This document shows positions 8,027 through 15,639 of a stretch of DNA of 33,521 nt, one piece after another. The notes beneath the pieces were generated by a model. The model searched no databases, was not told where the DNA came from, and saw only the letters and a program-made list of their open reading frames with translations. The position numbers were made by a program, and so were the translations under genes. Each line of letters starts with the position of its first letter. The stretch's first letter is position 1. The DNA is from Chloroflexota bacterium (GTDB taxonomy: Bacteria > Chloroflexota > UBA6077 > JAJPHF01). The stretch is taken from assembly GCA_019686175.1 (NCBI GenBank), contig JADGHJ010000011.1, positions 1 to 33,521 of the forward strand, written 5' to 3'.

Positions 8027-9136
8027 GTGAGCGGGGGGCTGCTGGCGCTCGCCGTCGGGTTGCTCGCGCTGGGCTCTAGTGCGTGTGCTGCGGCAGGCCC
8101 CCCGCGCGCCACCGAGCCGCCGACGGGAGCGCCAGCTGCGGCCCCCGTTGCCACGGCCGCGCCGGCCGTCGGCGGCTTGCCCACGGCGCCTGGCCAGCCG
8201 TTCCACGTGGTGGCGCTCGACCCGGGGATCATTCCGGCCGTGCCGCTGTACGTGGCGCTCGACCGGGGGTACTTCGCCGAGGAGGGGCTGGAGGTCGAGC
8301 TGCAGCCGAGCCCCGACGCGACCACGGGGGCGCAGATGCTGGCCGTCGGCCAGGCCGCCTTCAACATGGCCGTGCCCGATCCGGTGCTGTTCAACGCCCT
8401 GGCGCGGGGCATCGACATCAAGCTGCTCGCCTCGGGGACCGTCAACGGGCCGGAGGATCGCCCCGCGGCCTTCCTGGTGCGCTCCGACCTGATCGCCAGC
8501 GGGCAGTACGCCTCGCCCGCGGACCTGAAGGGGCTGACCATCGCCACCCCGGCCAATTCCTCGGAGTTTTATGTCGAGCGCGTGCTACGCCAGGGCGGCC
8601 TGACGCTCGACGACGTCCAGCGGGTGATCATGCCGGTGCCGGACATCCTGTCGGCGTTCGCCAGCCAGCGGATCGCGGCGGCCTGGCAGGTCGAGCCGCT
8701 GATCACGGCGGCGGTCCGCCGCAACCTGGCTACCGTGATCGCGGGCACCGGCGAGCTGTTCCCCGGCGCGAACGGCATGGACCTGGTCATGGCGGGCAGC
8801 TTCGGGCGCGAGCAGCCCGAGGTCGCCCGGCGCTTCGTGGTCGCCTATCTGCGCGGCCTGCGCGACTACTACCACGCCTTCAACAAGGGCGACGGCGACC
8901 GCGAGCCGGTAGTCCAGGCACTGGTGGCCCACACGGTGGTCAAGGACCCGGCGCTGTACGACGTGATGGGCATGCACACGGTGGACCCGAACGGTGCGCT
9001 GAACTCGGCGAGCTGGGATGCGTTCCAGGAGTTCTACCTGCGCATGGGCCTCCAGCAGCAGCGCGTCGATCTCGCGCGCCACGTCGATGAGTCGTATCTC
9101 CAGGCCGCGCTCGACCGGCTCGGCCGTGAGCCGTGA
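8027..9136 (+). CDS. ABC-type substrate-binding lipoprotein, NMT1/SsuA-like (orphan)
   Basis: This 369-residue protein begins at a GTG at 8027, with GAGGCGGG upstream. The lipoprotein signal ends S-S-A-C at Cys20, a slightly atypical lipobox, followed by a Pro/Ala/Thr linker. The domain carries the family patterns ALDRGYFAEEGLEVEL and VGQAAFNMAVPDPVLFNALARG. It resembles the SBPs at 2185-3297 and 13018-14154 along its length, including the C-terminal DPNGALNSASWD region. The frame is open further upstream, but that part overlaps the end of the monooxygenase gene and reads as non-coding. It lies 22 nt after that gene and 45 nt before an amidohydrolase gene, so it belongs to the operon. No import permease or ATPase is nearby. 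Confidence 0.87.
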   Translation: MSGGLLALAVGLLALGSSACAAAGPPRATEPPTGAPAAAPVATAAPAVGGLPTAPGQPFHVVALDPGIIPAVPLYVALDRGYFAEEGLEVELQPSPDATTGAQMLAVGQAAFNMAVPDPVLFNALARGIDIKLLASGTVNGPEDRPAAFLVRSDLIASGQYASPADLKGLTIATPANSSEFYVERVLRQGGLTLDDVQRVIMPVPDILSAFASQRIAAAWQVEPLITAAVRRNLATVIAGTGELFPGANGMDLVMAGSFGREQPEVARRFVVAYLRGLRDYYHAFNKGDGDREPVVQALVAHTVVKDPALYDVMGMHTVDPNGALNSASWDAFQEFYLRMGLQQQRVDLARHVDESYLQAALDRLGREP

Positions 9137-9181
9137 CCCGCGGCGCCACCGGCCCGGTCATCCCTACTGCGAGGTGAGCCG

Positions 9182-10207
9182 ATGGCGATCGATGTCCACG
9201 CGCACCTGTATCCGCCGGCCTACCTGGACGCCGTCCGCCCGCTGGAGCATGCCGGGGGCGCGGTGGGCGCCGCGGCCCAGCGCACGCTGCACGCCTTCAT
9301 CCGCCAGGACCCGGTGTTCACGGACGCCCTCGACGAGCGGCTGGCGCTAATGGACGCCGCGGGGGTGGAGCGGCAGGTGCTCAGCTTCTCCACACCCAAC
9401 ATCTGGCACCCCGACGTGGCGGTGCGCAGCGCGCTGGTGCGCGCCTTCAACGACGCCTGTGCCGAGGTGGCAGCGCAGTATCCCGGGCGGTTCGCGCTGT
9501 TCGCCAGCGTTCCGCTGCCGTTCGTCGAGGCGGCCATCGCCGAGGCGGCCCGCGCCCTCGACGAACTGGGTGCCGTCGGCATCGGCATCTGCACGCACAT
9601 CGCCGATCGCCCGGTGGACGCGCCAGAGTTCGAGCCGTTCTACGCCTACCTCGACGCGCGCGGGGCGGCGCTGTTCTTCCATCCCGACGGCTTCTGCGCC
9701 CCGGGTGTGCTCGACGAGTACCTGCTGGCCTGGGGCGTGGGCGTGCTGTTCGATGACACGCTCGCCGCACTGCGCCTGGCCGCCTCGGGCCTGGTGGCGC
9801 GCTACCCGCGCATCACCTGGATCGTGCCGCATCTGGGCGGCACCCTCCCGTTCGTTATCGGCCGGCTCGACCGCGTGTGGCGCAACGGGCAGCGTTTCGG
9901 CCTGCTCAGCCCGGCGCAGGCCGCGCTGCCGGAGCTGCCGAGCGTCTATCTGCGGCGGCTGTACTACGACACGGTGACCTACCAGGTCAACGCGCTGGCG
10001 CTGGCCCGGGAGGTGCTGGGCGTGGAGCGGCTGGTGTTCGGTAGCGACTTCCCGTACAACTCGCGCCAGAACCTGGCCACGGGCCGCGAGCAGCTCGCGG
10101 CGGCCGGCTTCACCCCGGCGGAGATCGCGCGGGTGCTACGCGACAACATCGCCGGGGTGCTGGGCCTGGCGCAAACGGCGGAAGGGCCGAGCTGTCCGCC
10201 GGGCTAA
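9182..10207 (+). CDS. Amidohydrolase-family metal enzyme, ACMSD-like (second copy)
   Basis: This 341-residue paralogue of the protein at 105-1052 keeps the same metal-site residues: H6-x-H8, His167 (FFHPDG), His217 (VPHLGG) and Asp289 (GSDFPY). The two share long blocks, for instance around RYPR...IVPHLGGTLPF and QYPGRFA. Members of this branch decarboxylate carboxylated aromatics or muconic semialdehydes. The ATG at 9182 follows GAGGTGAG. The gene lies in the rightward operon between an SBP and an FAH gene, mirroring the leftward operon. The two copies may act on different substrates or successive intermediates; sequence alone does not say which. Confidence 0.87.
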   Translation: MAIDVHAHLYPPAYLDAVRPLEHAGGAVGAAAQRTLHAFIRQDPVFTDALDERLALMDAAGVERQVLSFSTPNIWHPDVAVRSALVRAFNDACAEVAAQYPGRFALFASVPLPFVEAAIAEAARALDELGAVGIGICTHIADRPVDAPEFEPFYAYLDARGAALFFHPDGFCAPGVLDEYLLAWGVGVLFDDTLAALRLAASGLVARYPRITWIVPHLGGTLPFVIGRLDRVWRNGQRFGLLSPAQAALPELPSVYLRRLYYDTVTYQVNALALAREVLGVERLVFGSDFPYNSRQNLATGREQLAAAGFTPAEIARVLRDNIAGVLGLAQTAEGPSCPPG

Positions 10208-10289
10208 CGGGCGGGCCCGCCGTTCACGGCGGCTCCACCTAGCGCCAGAGGCGTTCGTGGCCGGCCGGTGGCGAGGAGGGGAGCGGGCG

Positions 10290-11279
10290 ATGAAGCTACT
10301 AACGTACGACGCTGGCGCCGGGCCGCGCGCCGGGGTGCTCGTTGACGACCGCGTGGTCGATCTGTCGGCCCTGCTGGGCACACGCGAGACGCTGCGCGAC
10401 CTGCGCGCCCTGCTGGAATGGGCCGACGACGCCGTCGAGCGCGTGCACGCCGCGCTGGCCAGCGGGCGGCCGGCACCAAGCGTGCCGCTGGCGCGCGTGC
10501 GGCTGCGTGCACCGGTGCTCCAACCGCCCACGGTGCGCGACTTCTTCGCCTACGAGGCCCACGCGGCCCACTGGCGGCAGCTGCGTGGCGAGACGCTGCC
10601 CGAGGCGTGGTATCGGCTGCCCATCTTCTACTTCTCCAACCCGCTGTGCATCGCCGGTCCCGACGACGAGGTGCCGCACCCATCAGCCTCCGACCAGCTC
10701 GACTACGAGCTGGAGCTGGCGGCGGTGATCGGTCGCGAGGGCCGTGACGTGGCCGAGGCCGAGGCGCTGGACTACATCGCCGGCTTCACCATCCTGTGCG
10801 ATTGGAGCGCGCGCGACCTGCAGCGCGACGAGAGCCAGGTGGGGCTGGGGCCGGCCAAGGGCAAGGACTTCGCCACCTCGCTCGGGCCGCTGCTGATCAC
10901 CTCCGACGAGCTGGCCCCGTACCTGCGCGACGGACGGCTGGCCGTGCGCTGCCGGCTGCGGGTCAACGGCGAGCTGTGGATGGAGGGCGACGGCGGGACG
11001 ATGCATCACTCCTGGGGCGCGCTGATCGAGCGCGCGGCGCACGACAGCCGCATCGTGCCGGGCGACGTGATCGGCAGCGGCACGGTGGGCGGCGGCACGG
11101 TGAGCGAGGCGCGCCACGGGCGGTACCCGCAGGCGCGCTACCTCCAGGCGGGCGACGTGGTGGAACTGGAGGTCGAGGGGATCGGCGTGCTGCGCAATCG
11201 CATCGGGCCCAAGCGCCGCGCCGACACCGACTATCGCTACCGCGCTCCTGCGCCCGCCGACTCGGGTGGCGCGCGCTAG
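10290..11279 (+). CDS. Fumarylacetoacetate hydrolase (FAH) family protein (second copy)
   Basis: This 329-residue FAH-superfamily enzyme has the expected metal ligands Asp84 (VRDFFAYE), Glu140 and Glu142 (Y-E-L-E) and Asp176 (WSARD), plus the KGKDF lysine segment and a GDVIGSGTVGGG loop. In aromatic catabolism such enzymes are hydrolases, hydratases or decarboxylases acting late, after ring cleavage (HpaG, HpcE or XylI-like roles). The start at 10290 gives the family-typical MKLLTYD and has GAGGAGGGG upstream; the frame is open to 10257 without a better site. It is the last gene of the rightward operon and faces the antiporter gene tail to tail. Confidence 0.88.
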   Translation: MKLLTYDAGAGPRAGVLVDDRVVDLSALLGTRETLRDLRALLEWADDAVERVHAALASGRPAPSVPLARVRLRAPVLQPPTVRDFFAYEAHAAHWRQLRGETLPEAWYRLPIFYFSNPLCIAGPDDEVPHPSASDQLDYELELAAVIGREGRDVAEAEALDYIAGFTILCDWSARDLQRDESQVGLGPAKGKDFATSLGPLLITSDELAPYLRDGRLAVRCRLRVNGELWMEGDGGTMHHSWGALIERAAHDSRIVPGDVIGSGTVGGGTVSEARHGRYPQARYLQAGDVVELEVEGIGVLRNRIGPKRRADTDYRYRAPAPADSGGAR

Positions 11280-11344
11280 GCTCGCGATTCGGCGCCGTGT
11301 CGGGCTCCGGCCACAGCTGTGAGCAGGTAGAAACTACCGCCATT

Positions 11345-11385
11345 GGCGGGCTGGTGGAGCTGCGGCCCACAAGGGCGAGCCCGCC
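11345..11385. repeat. Inverted repeat between convergent genes (possible terminator structure)
   Basis: GGCGGGCT (11345-11352) and AGCCCGCC (11378-11385) are perfect 8-bp arms, with a further GTGG/CCAC pairing inside the loop. The structure lies in the 145-bp gap between the FAH gene and the converging antiporter gene. No T-run follows on either side, so a bidirectional termination role is only suggested by position. Confidence 0.3.
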
Positions 11386-11424
11386 GTGCACGACGACACA
11401 GGCCCCACCAGTCCGACCGCCGCG

Positions 11425-13014
11425 CTAGGCGGCCGCGGCGGCGGGCTCGACCGGGTAGCCCGCGGCGCGCCAGCCGTCCAGGCCGCCTTCCAGTGCCGCC
11501 GCGTCCCATCCCAGCGCAATCAGCTTCTGCGCCGCCCGGGCGCTCGTGGCCTCGCGCGGTCAGGTGCACCAGGTAACCACGGGCCGGCGTGCCGCCTGCT
11601 CCACGGCCCAACGGGTGATCGCGTCGGGCGGCACTGGCACGCTGCCTGGAATCTGCACGGGATCGCGCGCCCGGGCCCCCGCGCTGCGCACATCGAGCAC
11701 CAGCGGCGGCGCCGGGCCGGCCAGCCGTGCTGCCAGCTCCGCCGGCGCGATCCGCGGCACCGCTTCCTCGGCGGGGCGGAACAGGTCGGCCGCGCTCTCC
11801 TCGCGCTCTTCGGCCAGCGTCTGTCGCGCCCTGCACCGTGCGTACCAAGTGGCGACGGGTGTGGCAGAGCAGCCGTGGACGACGACCGAGACGATGACGA
11901 CCACGCCGACCAGCGCCAGTAGCCGCTCGCCGTCAGGCAGCCCTGCCTGGACGGTCAGCAGGGCGAACAGTAGCGAGCTGAGCCCGCGGGGGCCGAACCA
12001 AGCGATCAGTACCCGACCGGTGGGGCTCAGCCGCGCGCGGGCGAGCACGAGGGCCAGGGCCAGCGGGCGGGCCACGACGATGGCGAACAGGGCGAGCAGC
12101 AGCGCCCGGCCCAGCGGCACCGTGCCCAGCAGCGTGGAGAGCACCGCGCCGAACAGGATGAAGGCGAGCAGCATCGCCATCTCGGCGGTGACCTCGCCGT
12201 ACTCCAGGAAGCAGTCGCACAGCTCGTGGTTGAGCACCGTGATGGCCGCCCCGGCGGCGAACGCGGCCAGGAAGCCGTCGCCGCCGACCGCGACCCCGCC
12301 TGTGTAGGCGGCCAGCACCAGCCCCAGGCCGTACAGCGCCTGGTACTCGCGCCGTACCCCGAGCGCAGCGTCGACCCGCATCATGAGCCAGGAGCCGATC
12401 GCCCCGACCACGAAGCCCACGGCGGGGCCGAGCAGGAACACCCGCGCCAGGAACACGGCCCATTCGCCGGGGGTGCCCGCCCGCGCTAGCGCTACCGCCA
12501 GCAGCACCAGTACCAGCGGCAGTACGACGACATCGTTCGTGCCCGCCTCGACGCTCAGCGCCTGGCGCACCGCCCGGGGCAGGCGCGGGTCGCGCACGAC
12601 GTCGCGCAGTACCACGGGATCGGTCGAGGCGAGGATGGCGCCCAGCAGCAGCGCGTGCACGAGCGGGAGCTGGAGGAGCAGCAGCGCGGCGCCCGCGACC
12701 AGCGCCGTGATCAGCAGGGTGCCGGGCCCCAGCGCCAGCACGGGGATGGGCCAGTCGCGACCCAGCTCGTCGAGCTGGAGCTTCACCGCATCGAGGAACA
12801 GCACCAGCGCCAGGTTGAGGATAGCGATCACCTCGAGCGTGCGGTCGTGGGCGTCGAGATGCAGCAGCCCGGCGCCGCTCGGGCCCAGCAGGAAGCCGAG
12901 GGCGAGGAAGATCATGGGGAACGACAGGGGCGCCCGGTCGACCAGGCCAGCGGCGAGCGCCGCGACGACGAGCACGAGCGCGGCGACGCCGAAGCCGGTC
13001 AAGAGGTCCGGCAT
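11425..13014 (-). CDS. CPA1-type cation/proton antiporter fused to rhodanese, with in-frame UGA (candidate selenoprotein)
   Basis: Residues 1-400 form a multi-span membrane domain of the CPA1 Na+(K+)/H+ antiporter type, with the core motifs T131-D132-P133 and N160-D161 that bind the ion. A cytoplasmic linker leads to a rhodanese domain from about residue 420 (LDVRS, then VVTWCT). At codon 485 (11562-11560) there is a UGA. The same frame continues as PREATSARAAQKLIAL and ends with the typical EGGLDGWRAAGYPVEP and a TAG at 11425, giving 529 residues if read through. The expected motif in related rhodanese fusions is C-x-C-P, so UGA sits where a Cys is expected. A SECIS-like hairpin follows. Without readthrough the protein stops at 11560 with a broken rhodanese domain. 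The ATG lies 3 nt after the SBP stop, with GAGGGG inside that gene, so translation is probably coupled. Confidence 0.85.
11529..11562 (-). promoter_or_regulatory. In-frame UGA with SECIS-like hairpin
   Basis: After the UGA (11562-11560) come 16 nt, then the perfect 5-bp stem GCGCC/GGCGC (11543-11539 and 11533-11529) around the loop CGGGC (11538-11534). The loop starts about 22 nt after the UGA and has G at its second position. Bacterial SECIS elements lie within coding sequence just downstream of UGA, with an apical loop at about this distance and a G among the first loop bases. The stem is short and the region is GC-rich, so a chance hairpin is quite possible. No selA, selB, selC or selD is in the window. 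Confidence 0.4.
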
Positions 13015-13017
13015 GCC

Positions 13018-14154
13018 TTACCCCTCAACGCGGCCGATCTCGCTCAGCACCTCGTCGAGCAGGTCGAGGCCCCACAGCGCCTCCATGGCCGCTTCGCCAA
13101 CCGGCTCGGGCACCGCTCCGGCGCTACGGAAGAACTGGTAGCAGTAGCGAATCGACTCCACGTTCGGCTGGCCGTTGGGGTCGATCGCGGTCGGGTAGAT
13201 CTCGCGGATCGTGGCCACGTCGAGCCCGGTGTAGCGCGCCAGGGTGGCGGCGATCTGGTCGCGGTCGGCCTCGCTGGCGCGGCCCTGGTTCGCCGCGTGG
13301 TAGTCGCGGCTGGCGCGCAGGTACGCGCGAATGAACCCCTTGGCCAGCGGGCGGTTCTGGTACAGTGCCTGGGAGAACGCCACCACGTTGAGCGTGAGGC
13401 CCGGGTACATGGCGTCCTGCCCCATGACGAACACGCCCGTGCCCTGCTTGAGCGTGTGGGTCAGGAACGGCTCGGCGAACAGTCCGCCATCGATCGCCCC
13501 GTTGGCCAGCGCGGCCGGCATATCCGGAAACGGCAGCGGGGCGATGGCGATGTCGTCGTCCGGAATGCCAGCCCGTTCGAGGGCATAGTGCATCCCGCAG
13601 TAGTTCGTTGTCGCCTTGCCCGGGGGCGTGTTGACGAGGTTGAGCCCGCGTAGGTCGGCGAGCGTCCGGCCGCGGCCGGCGTCGTACAGGTCTTTGCGAA
13701 TGACCAGCGCGGTGAACGGGGCACCGGGCCGGAGGCTGCCCTGGTCGAGTACCGCTTTCAGAGAGACTCCGCGCGCGACCGCGTTCCAGAACGCCGCGTT
13801 CATCGACACGCCGCCCGTCTCCACCTGCCCCGTGGCCAGGGCGGGGATCGACTCCGAGTTGCTCGCGAAGCGCTCGAACTGGAGGTCGATGCCCTCTTGC
13901 AGGAAGTACCCGCGATCCACGGCCAGGTACGCGGCTACCCCACCCGAGGCGAACTGGGTGGCGAACCGCAGGCGCGTGAGGGCTGGCGCAGTGCTGGACG
14001 CTGGGGTGCTGCCGGCCGCAGTAGGACTCCGGCTAGCTGGCGTGCTACCCGCCGCAGGGGCGGCCGGCCCGCCCGACGCGGAGCAGCCGGCCAGGAGCAG
14101 GGTAGCGAGCAGGCCGCCTAGCAGGTGGGGGCGAGCCGTGGCGCGTGCAGGCAT
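13018..14154 (-). CDS. ABC-type substrate-binding lipoprotein, NMT1/SsuA-like (orphan)
   Basis: This 378-residue SBP starts at the ATG at 14154 behind AGGAGGT. Its lipoprotein signal ends LLAGC at Cys24 and is followed by a long Ser/Thr/Pro/Ala linker (to about residue 60) with a repeated GSTPAS unit. The binding domain shows YLAVDRGYFLQEGIDLQFE and ATGQVETGGVSMNAAFWNAVARG, like the SBPs at 2185-3297 and 8027-9136. Its stop is 3 nt before the antiporter-rhodanese start, so the two genes are co-transcribed and probably translationally coupled. An SBP next to an antiporter instead of an ABC permease is odd. The frame is open upstream to 14373, but without a ribosome binding site or sensible signal peptide. 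Confidence 0.86.
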   Translation of the reverse strand: MPARATARPHLLGGLLATLLLAGCSASGGPAAPAAGSTPASRSPTAAGSTPASSTAPALTRLRFATQFASGGVAAYLAVDRGYFLQEGIDLQFERFASNSESIPALATGQVETGGVSMNAAFWNAVARGVSLKAVLDQGSLRPGAPFTALVIRKDLYDAGRGRTLADLRGLNLVNTPPGKATTNYCGMHYALERAGIPDDDIAIAPLPFPDMPAALANGAIDGGLFAEPFLTHTLKQGTGVFVMGQDAMYPGLTLNVVAFSQALYQNRPLAKGFIRAYLRASRDYHAANQGRASEADRDQIAATLARYTGLDVATIREIYPTAIDPNGQPNVESIRYCYQFFRSAGAVPEPVGEAAMEALWGLDLLDEVLSEIGRVEG

Positions 14155-14354
14155 GGACACCTCCTGACGACCGGCTATCAGCGCGGCGGCGGGACGGACA
14201 TGGGCTCTGGGCGATAGTCTAGCATCGCGGTCCTGGTGCGCTCTGTGACGCGCACAGTCTGCCAGGGGCGCGGCCTCGCTCCCCGAGAGCGGAACTGTCC
14301 CTCCGGCTAGCCCGCCATGGTCGCTAGCGAGTCGGAAAGGCCCAGTTGGCGCGC

Positions 14355-14383
14355 TTGGCACCTGCGGTCGCACACCGCATAAT
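14355..14383 (+). promoter_or_regulatory. Sigma-70-like promoter for the two rightward SBP genes
   Basis: TTGGCA (14355-14360) and CATAAT (14378-14383) match the -35 and -10 consensus at 5 of 6 positions each with the ideal 17-bp spacer. Initiation near 14390 gives a leader of about 60 nt to the GTG at 14450. It lies in the 295-bp divergent gap between SBP genes (14155-14449), which otherwise shows no gene. This is the best promoter match in the window apart from the one at rnc. Confidence 0.6.
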
Positions 14384-14449
14384 GGCCCCTACCAGGGTGT
14401 AAGTGCGGCCCGCGCCAGCAGTCCGCGCGGGTGATGCGGAGGTGGGGAC

Positions 14450-15580
14450 GTGGGTATGCGCTTCTCGTGGTCACGACTCTGGTCGATCCTCGCTGGCAGC
14501 GCGCTGTGGATGGCGGCCTGCACGGCCCCAGCGCAGCCACAGGCGGGCCGCGACCAGCCTCCACCTGCAGCAACGTCCTCGGCCACCGCGCCTAGCCCGC
14601 CCGCGCAGGGGCGCGCGGCGTATCCGGCGCCCACTGATGAGGTCACCAAGGTGCGTGCTGCCTGGTGCGCCGTGGCGGGTGCGATGTTCCCGCTGTGGGT
14701 AGCCAAGGAGGCCGGCATCTTCGAGCGCCACCGGCTCGATGTCGAGCTGAGCTACGCGCAGGGCGCGGGCCCCAACCTGGCGGCGCTCGGCTATGGTGAC
14801 CTGGACTTTCTAGAGTGCGCGGGCGGCGCGACGATCCCGGCGATGATGGCCGGCGGCGACGCCGTGTTCATCGCCACCTTCCACCAGGGCAACCCCTACC
14901 GTGTGATCGTGTCCCCAGACATCACCAGTCCTGCCGAGCTGCGCGGGCGGAAGATGGCCATCAGCCGGCCGGGCGAGTTCGACAACCGCCTGGTGATGAT
15001 CTTCCTGGAGCGGCACGGCCTGGTGCCGAACGTGGACGTGACGCTGGTCCCCATCGGCGGCCAGACCGACCGCTACAACGCCCTCAAGGGCGGCATCGTC
15101 GATGGCACGTCGGTGAACCCGCCCGTGAACCTCACAGCGCAGAACGAAGGCTTCCGCGAGATCTACGACATCGCCGACCTGGGCGTCGCGGGCGTCTACA
15201 TCTCGTTGTTCACCAACCGGCAGACGCTCCAGAACCGCCCGCGCCTGGTCGAGCGCTTCCTGGCCGCGATGACCGAGGCGGCCGCCTACGCCCGCGCGAA
15301 CCGCGAGTTCACCATCAAGACGATGGGCGACTACCTGAAGCTGAACGACCAGCAGGCGCTGGCCGGCGCCTGGGAGGTGTACGCGGACCGCATGCTGTCG
15401 CTGCCGCCCCGCGTGCCGGTCGAGGGTGTACAAGCGGTAATCGACGAGTCGCTGAGCGTGAATCCCACCGCGCCAGTGCGCGATGCCACGGCGATGATCG
15501 CGCCGGGGCCCTTGCAGGCCGTGGAGGCCAGCGGCTTCGTCGATGCCGTGCTGACCGAATACGGGTTCCCGCGCCGCTAG
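14450..15580 (+). CDS. ABC-type substrate-binding lipoprotein, NMT1/THI5-like
   Basis: This 376-residue protein has a lipoprotein signal ending M-A-A-C at Cys24 and a Pro/Ala/Ser linker. Its binding domain includes PLWVAKEAGIFERHRLDVEL, then DLDFLECAGGATIPAMMAGGD and SPAELRGRKMAISRPGEFD, the usual NMT1-type pattern in which a lobe-closing strand follows DLRGK-like residues. I use the GTG at 14450 because GGAGGTG lies 5-6 nt before it; an ATG two codons later is possible. It belongs to a different subgroup from the three SBPs near the catabolic genes. It is followed after 59 nt by a second SBP, suggesting a pair. No transporter membrane components accompany it. Confidence 0.86.
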   Translation: MGMRFSWSRLWSILAGSALWMAACTAPAQPQAGRDQPPPAATSSATAPSPPAQGRAAYPAPTDEVTKVRAAWCAVAGAMFPLWVAKEAGIFERHRLDVELSYAQGAGPNLAALGYGDLDFLECAGGATIPAMMAGGDAVFIATFHQGNPYRVIVSPDITSPAELRGRKMAISRPGEFDNRLVMIFLERHGLVPNVDVTLVPIGGQTDRYNALKGGIVDGTSVNPPVNLTAQNEGFREIYDIADLGVAGVYISLFTNRQTLQNRPRLVERFLAAMTEAAAYARANREFTIKTMGDYLKLNDQQALAGAWEVYADRMLSLPPRVPVEGVQAVIDESLSVNPTAPVRDATAMIAPGPLQAVEASGFVDAVLTEYGFPRR

Positions 15581-15639
15581 GCCCGTGTGGCCGCTCACGA
15601 GCTGTCGCAGGCGATTCTGAGGCGAGGAGGGGGAAGGCG

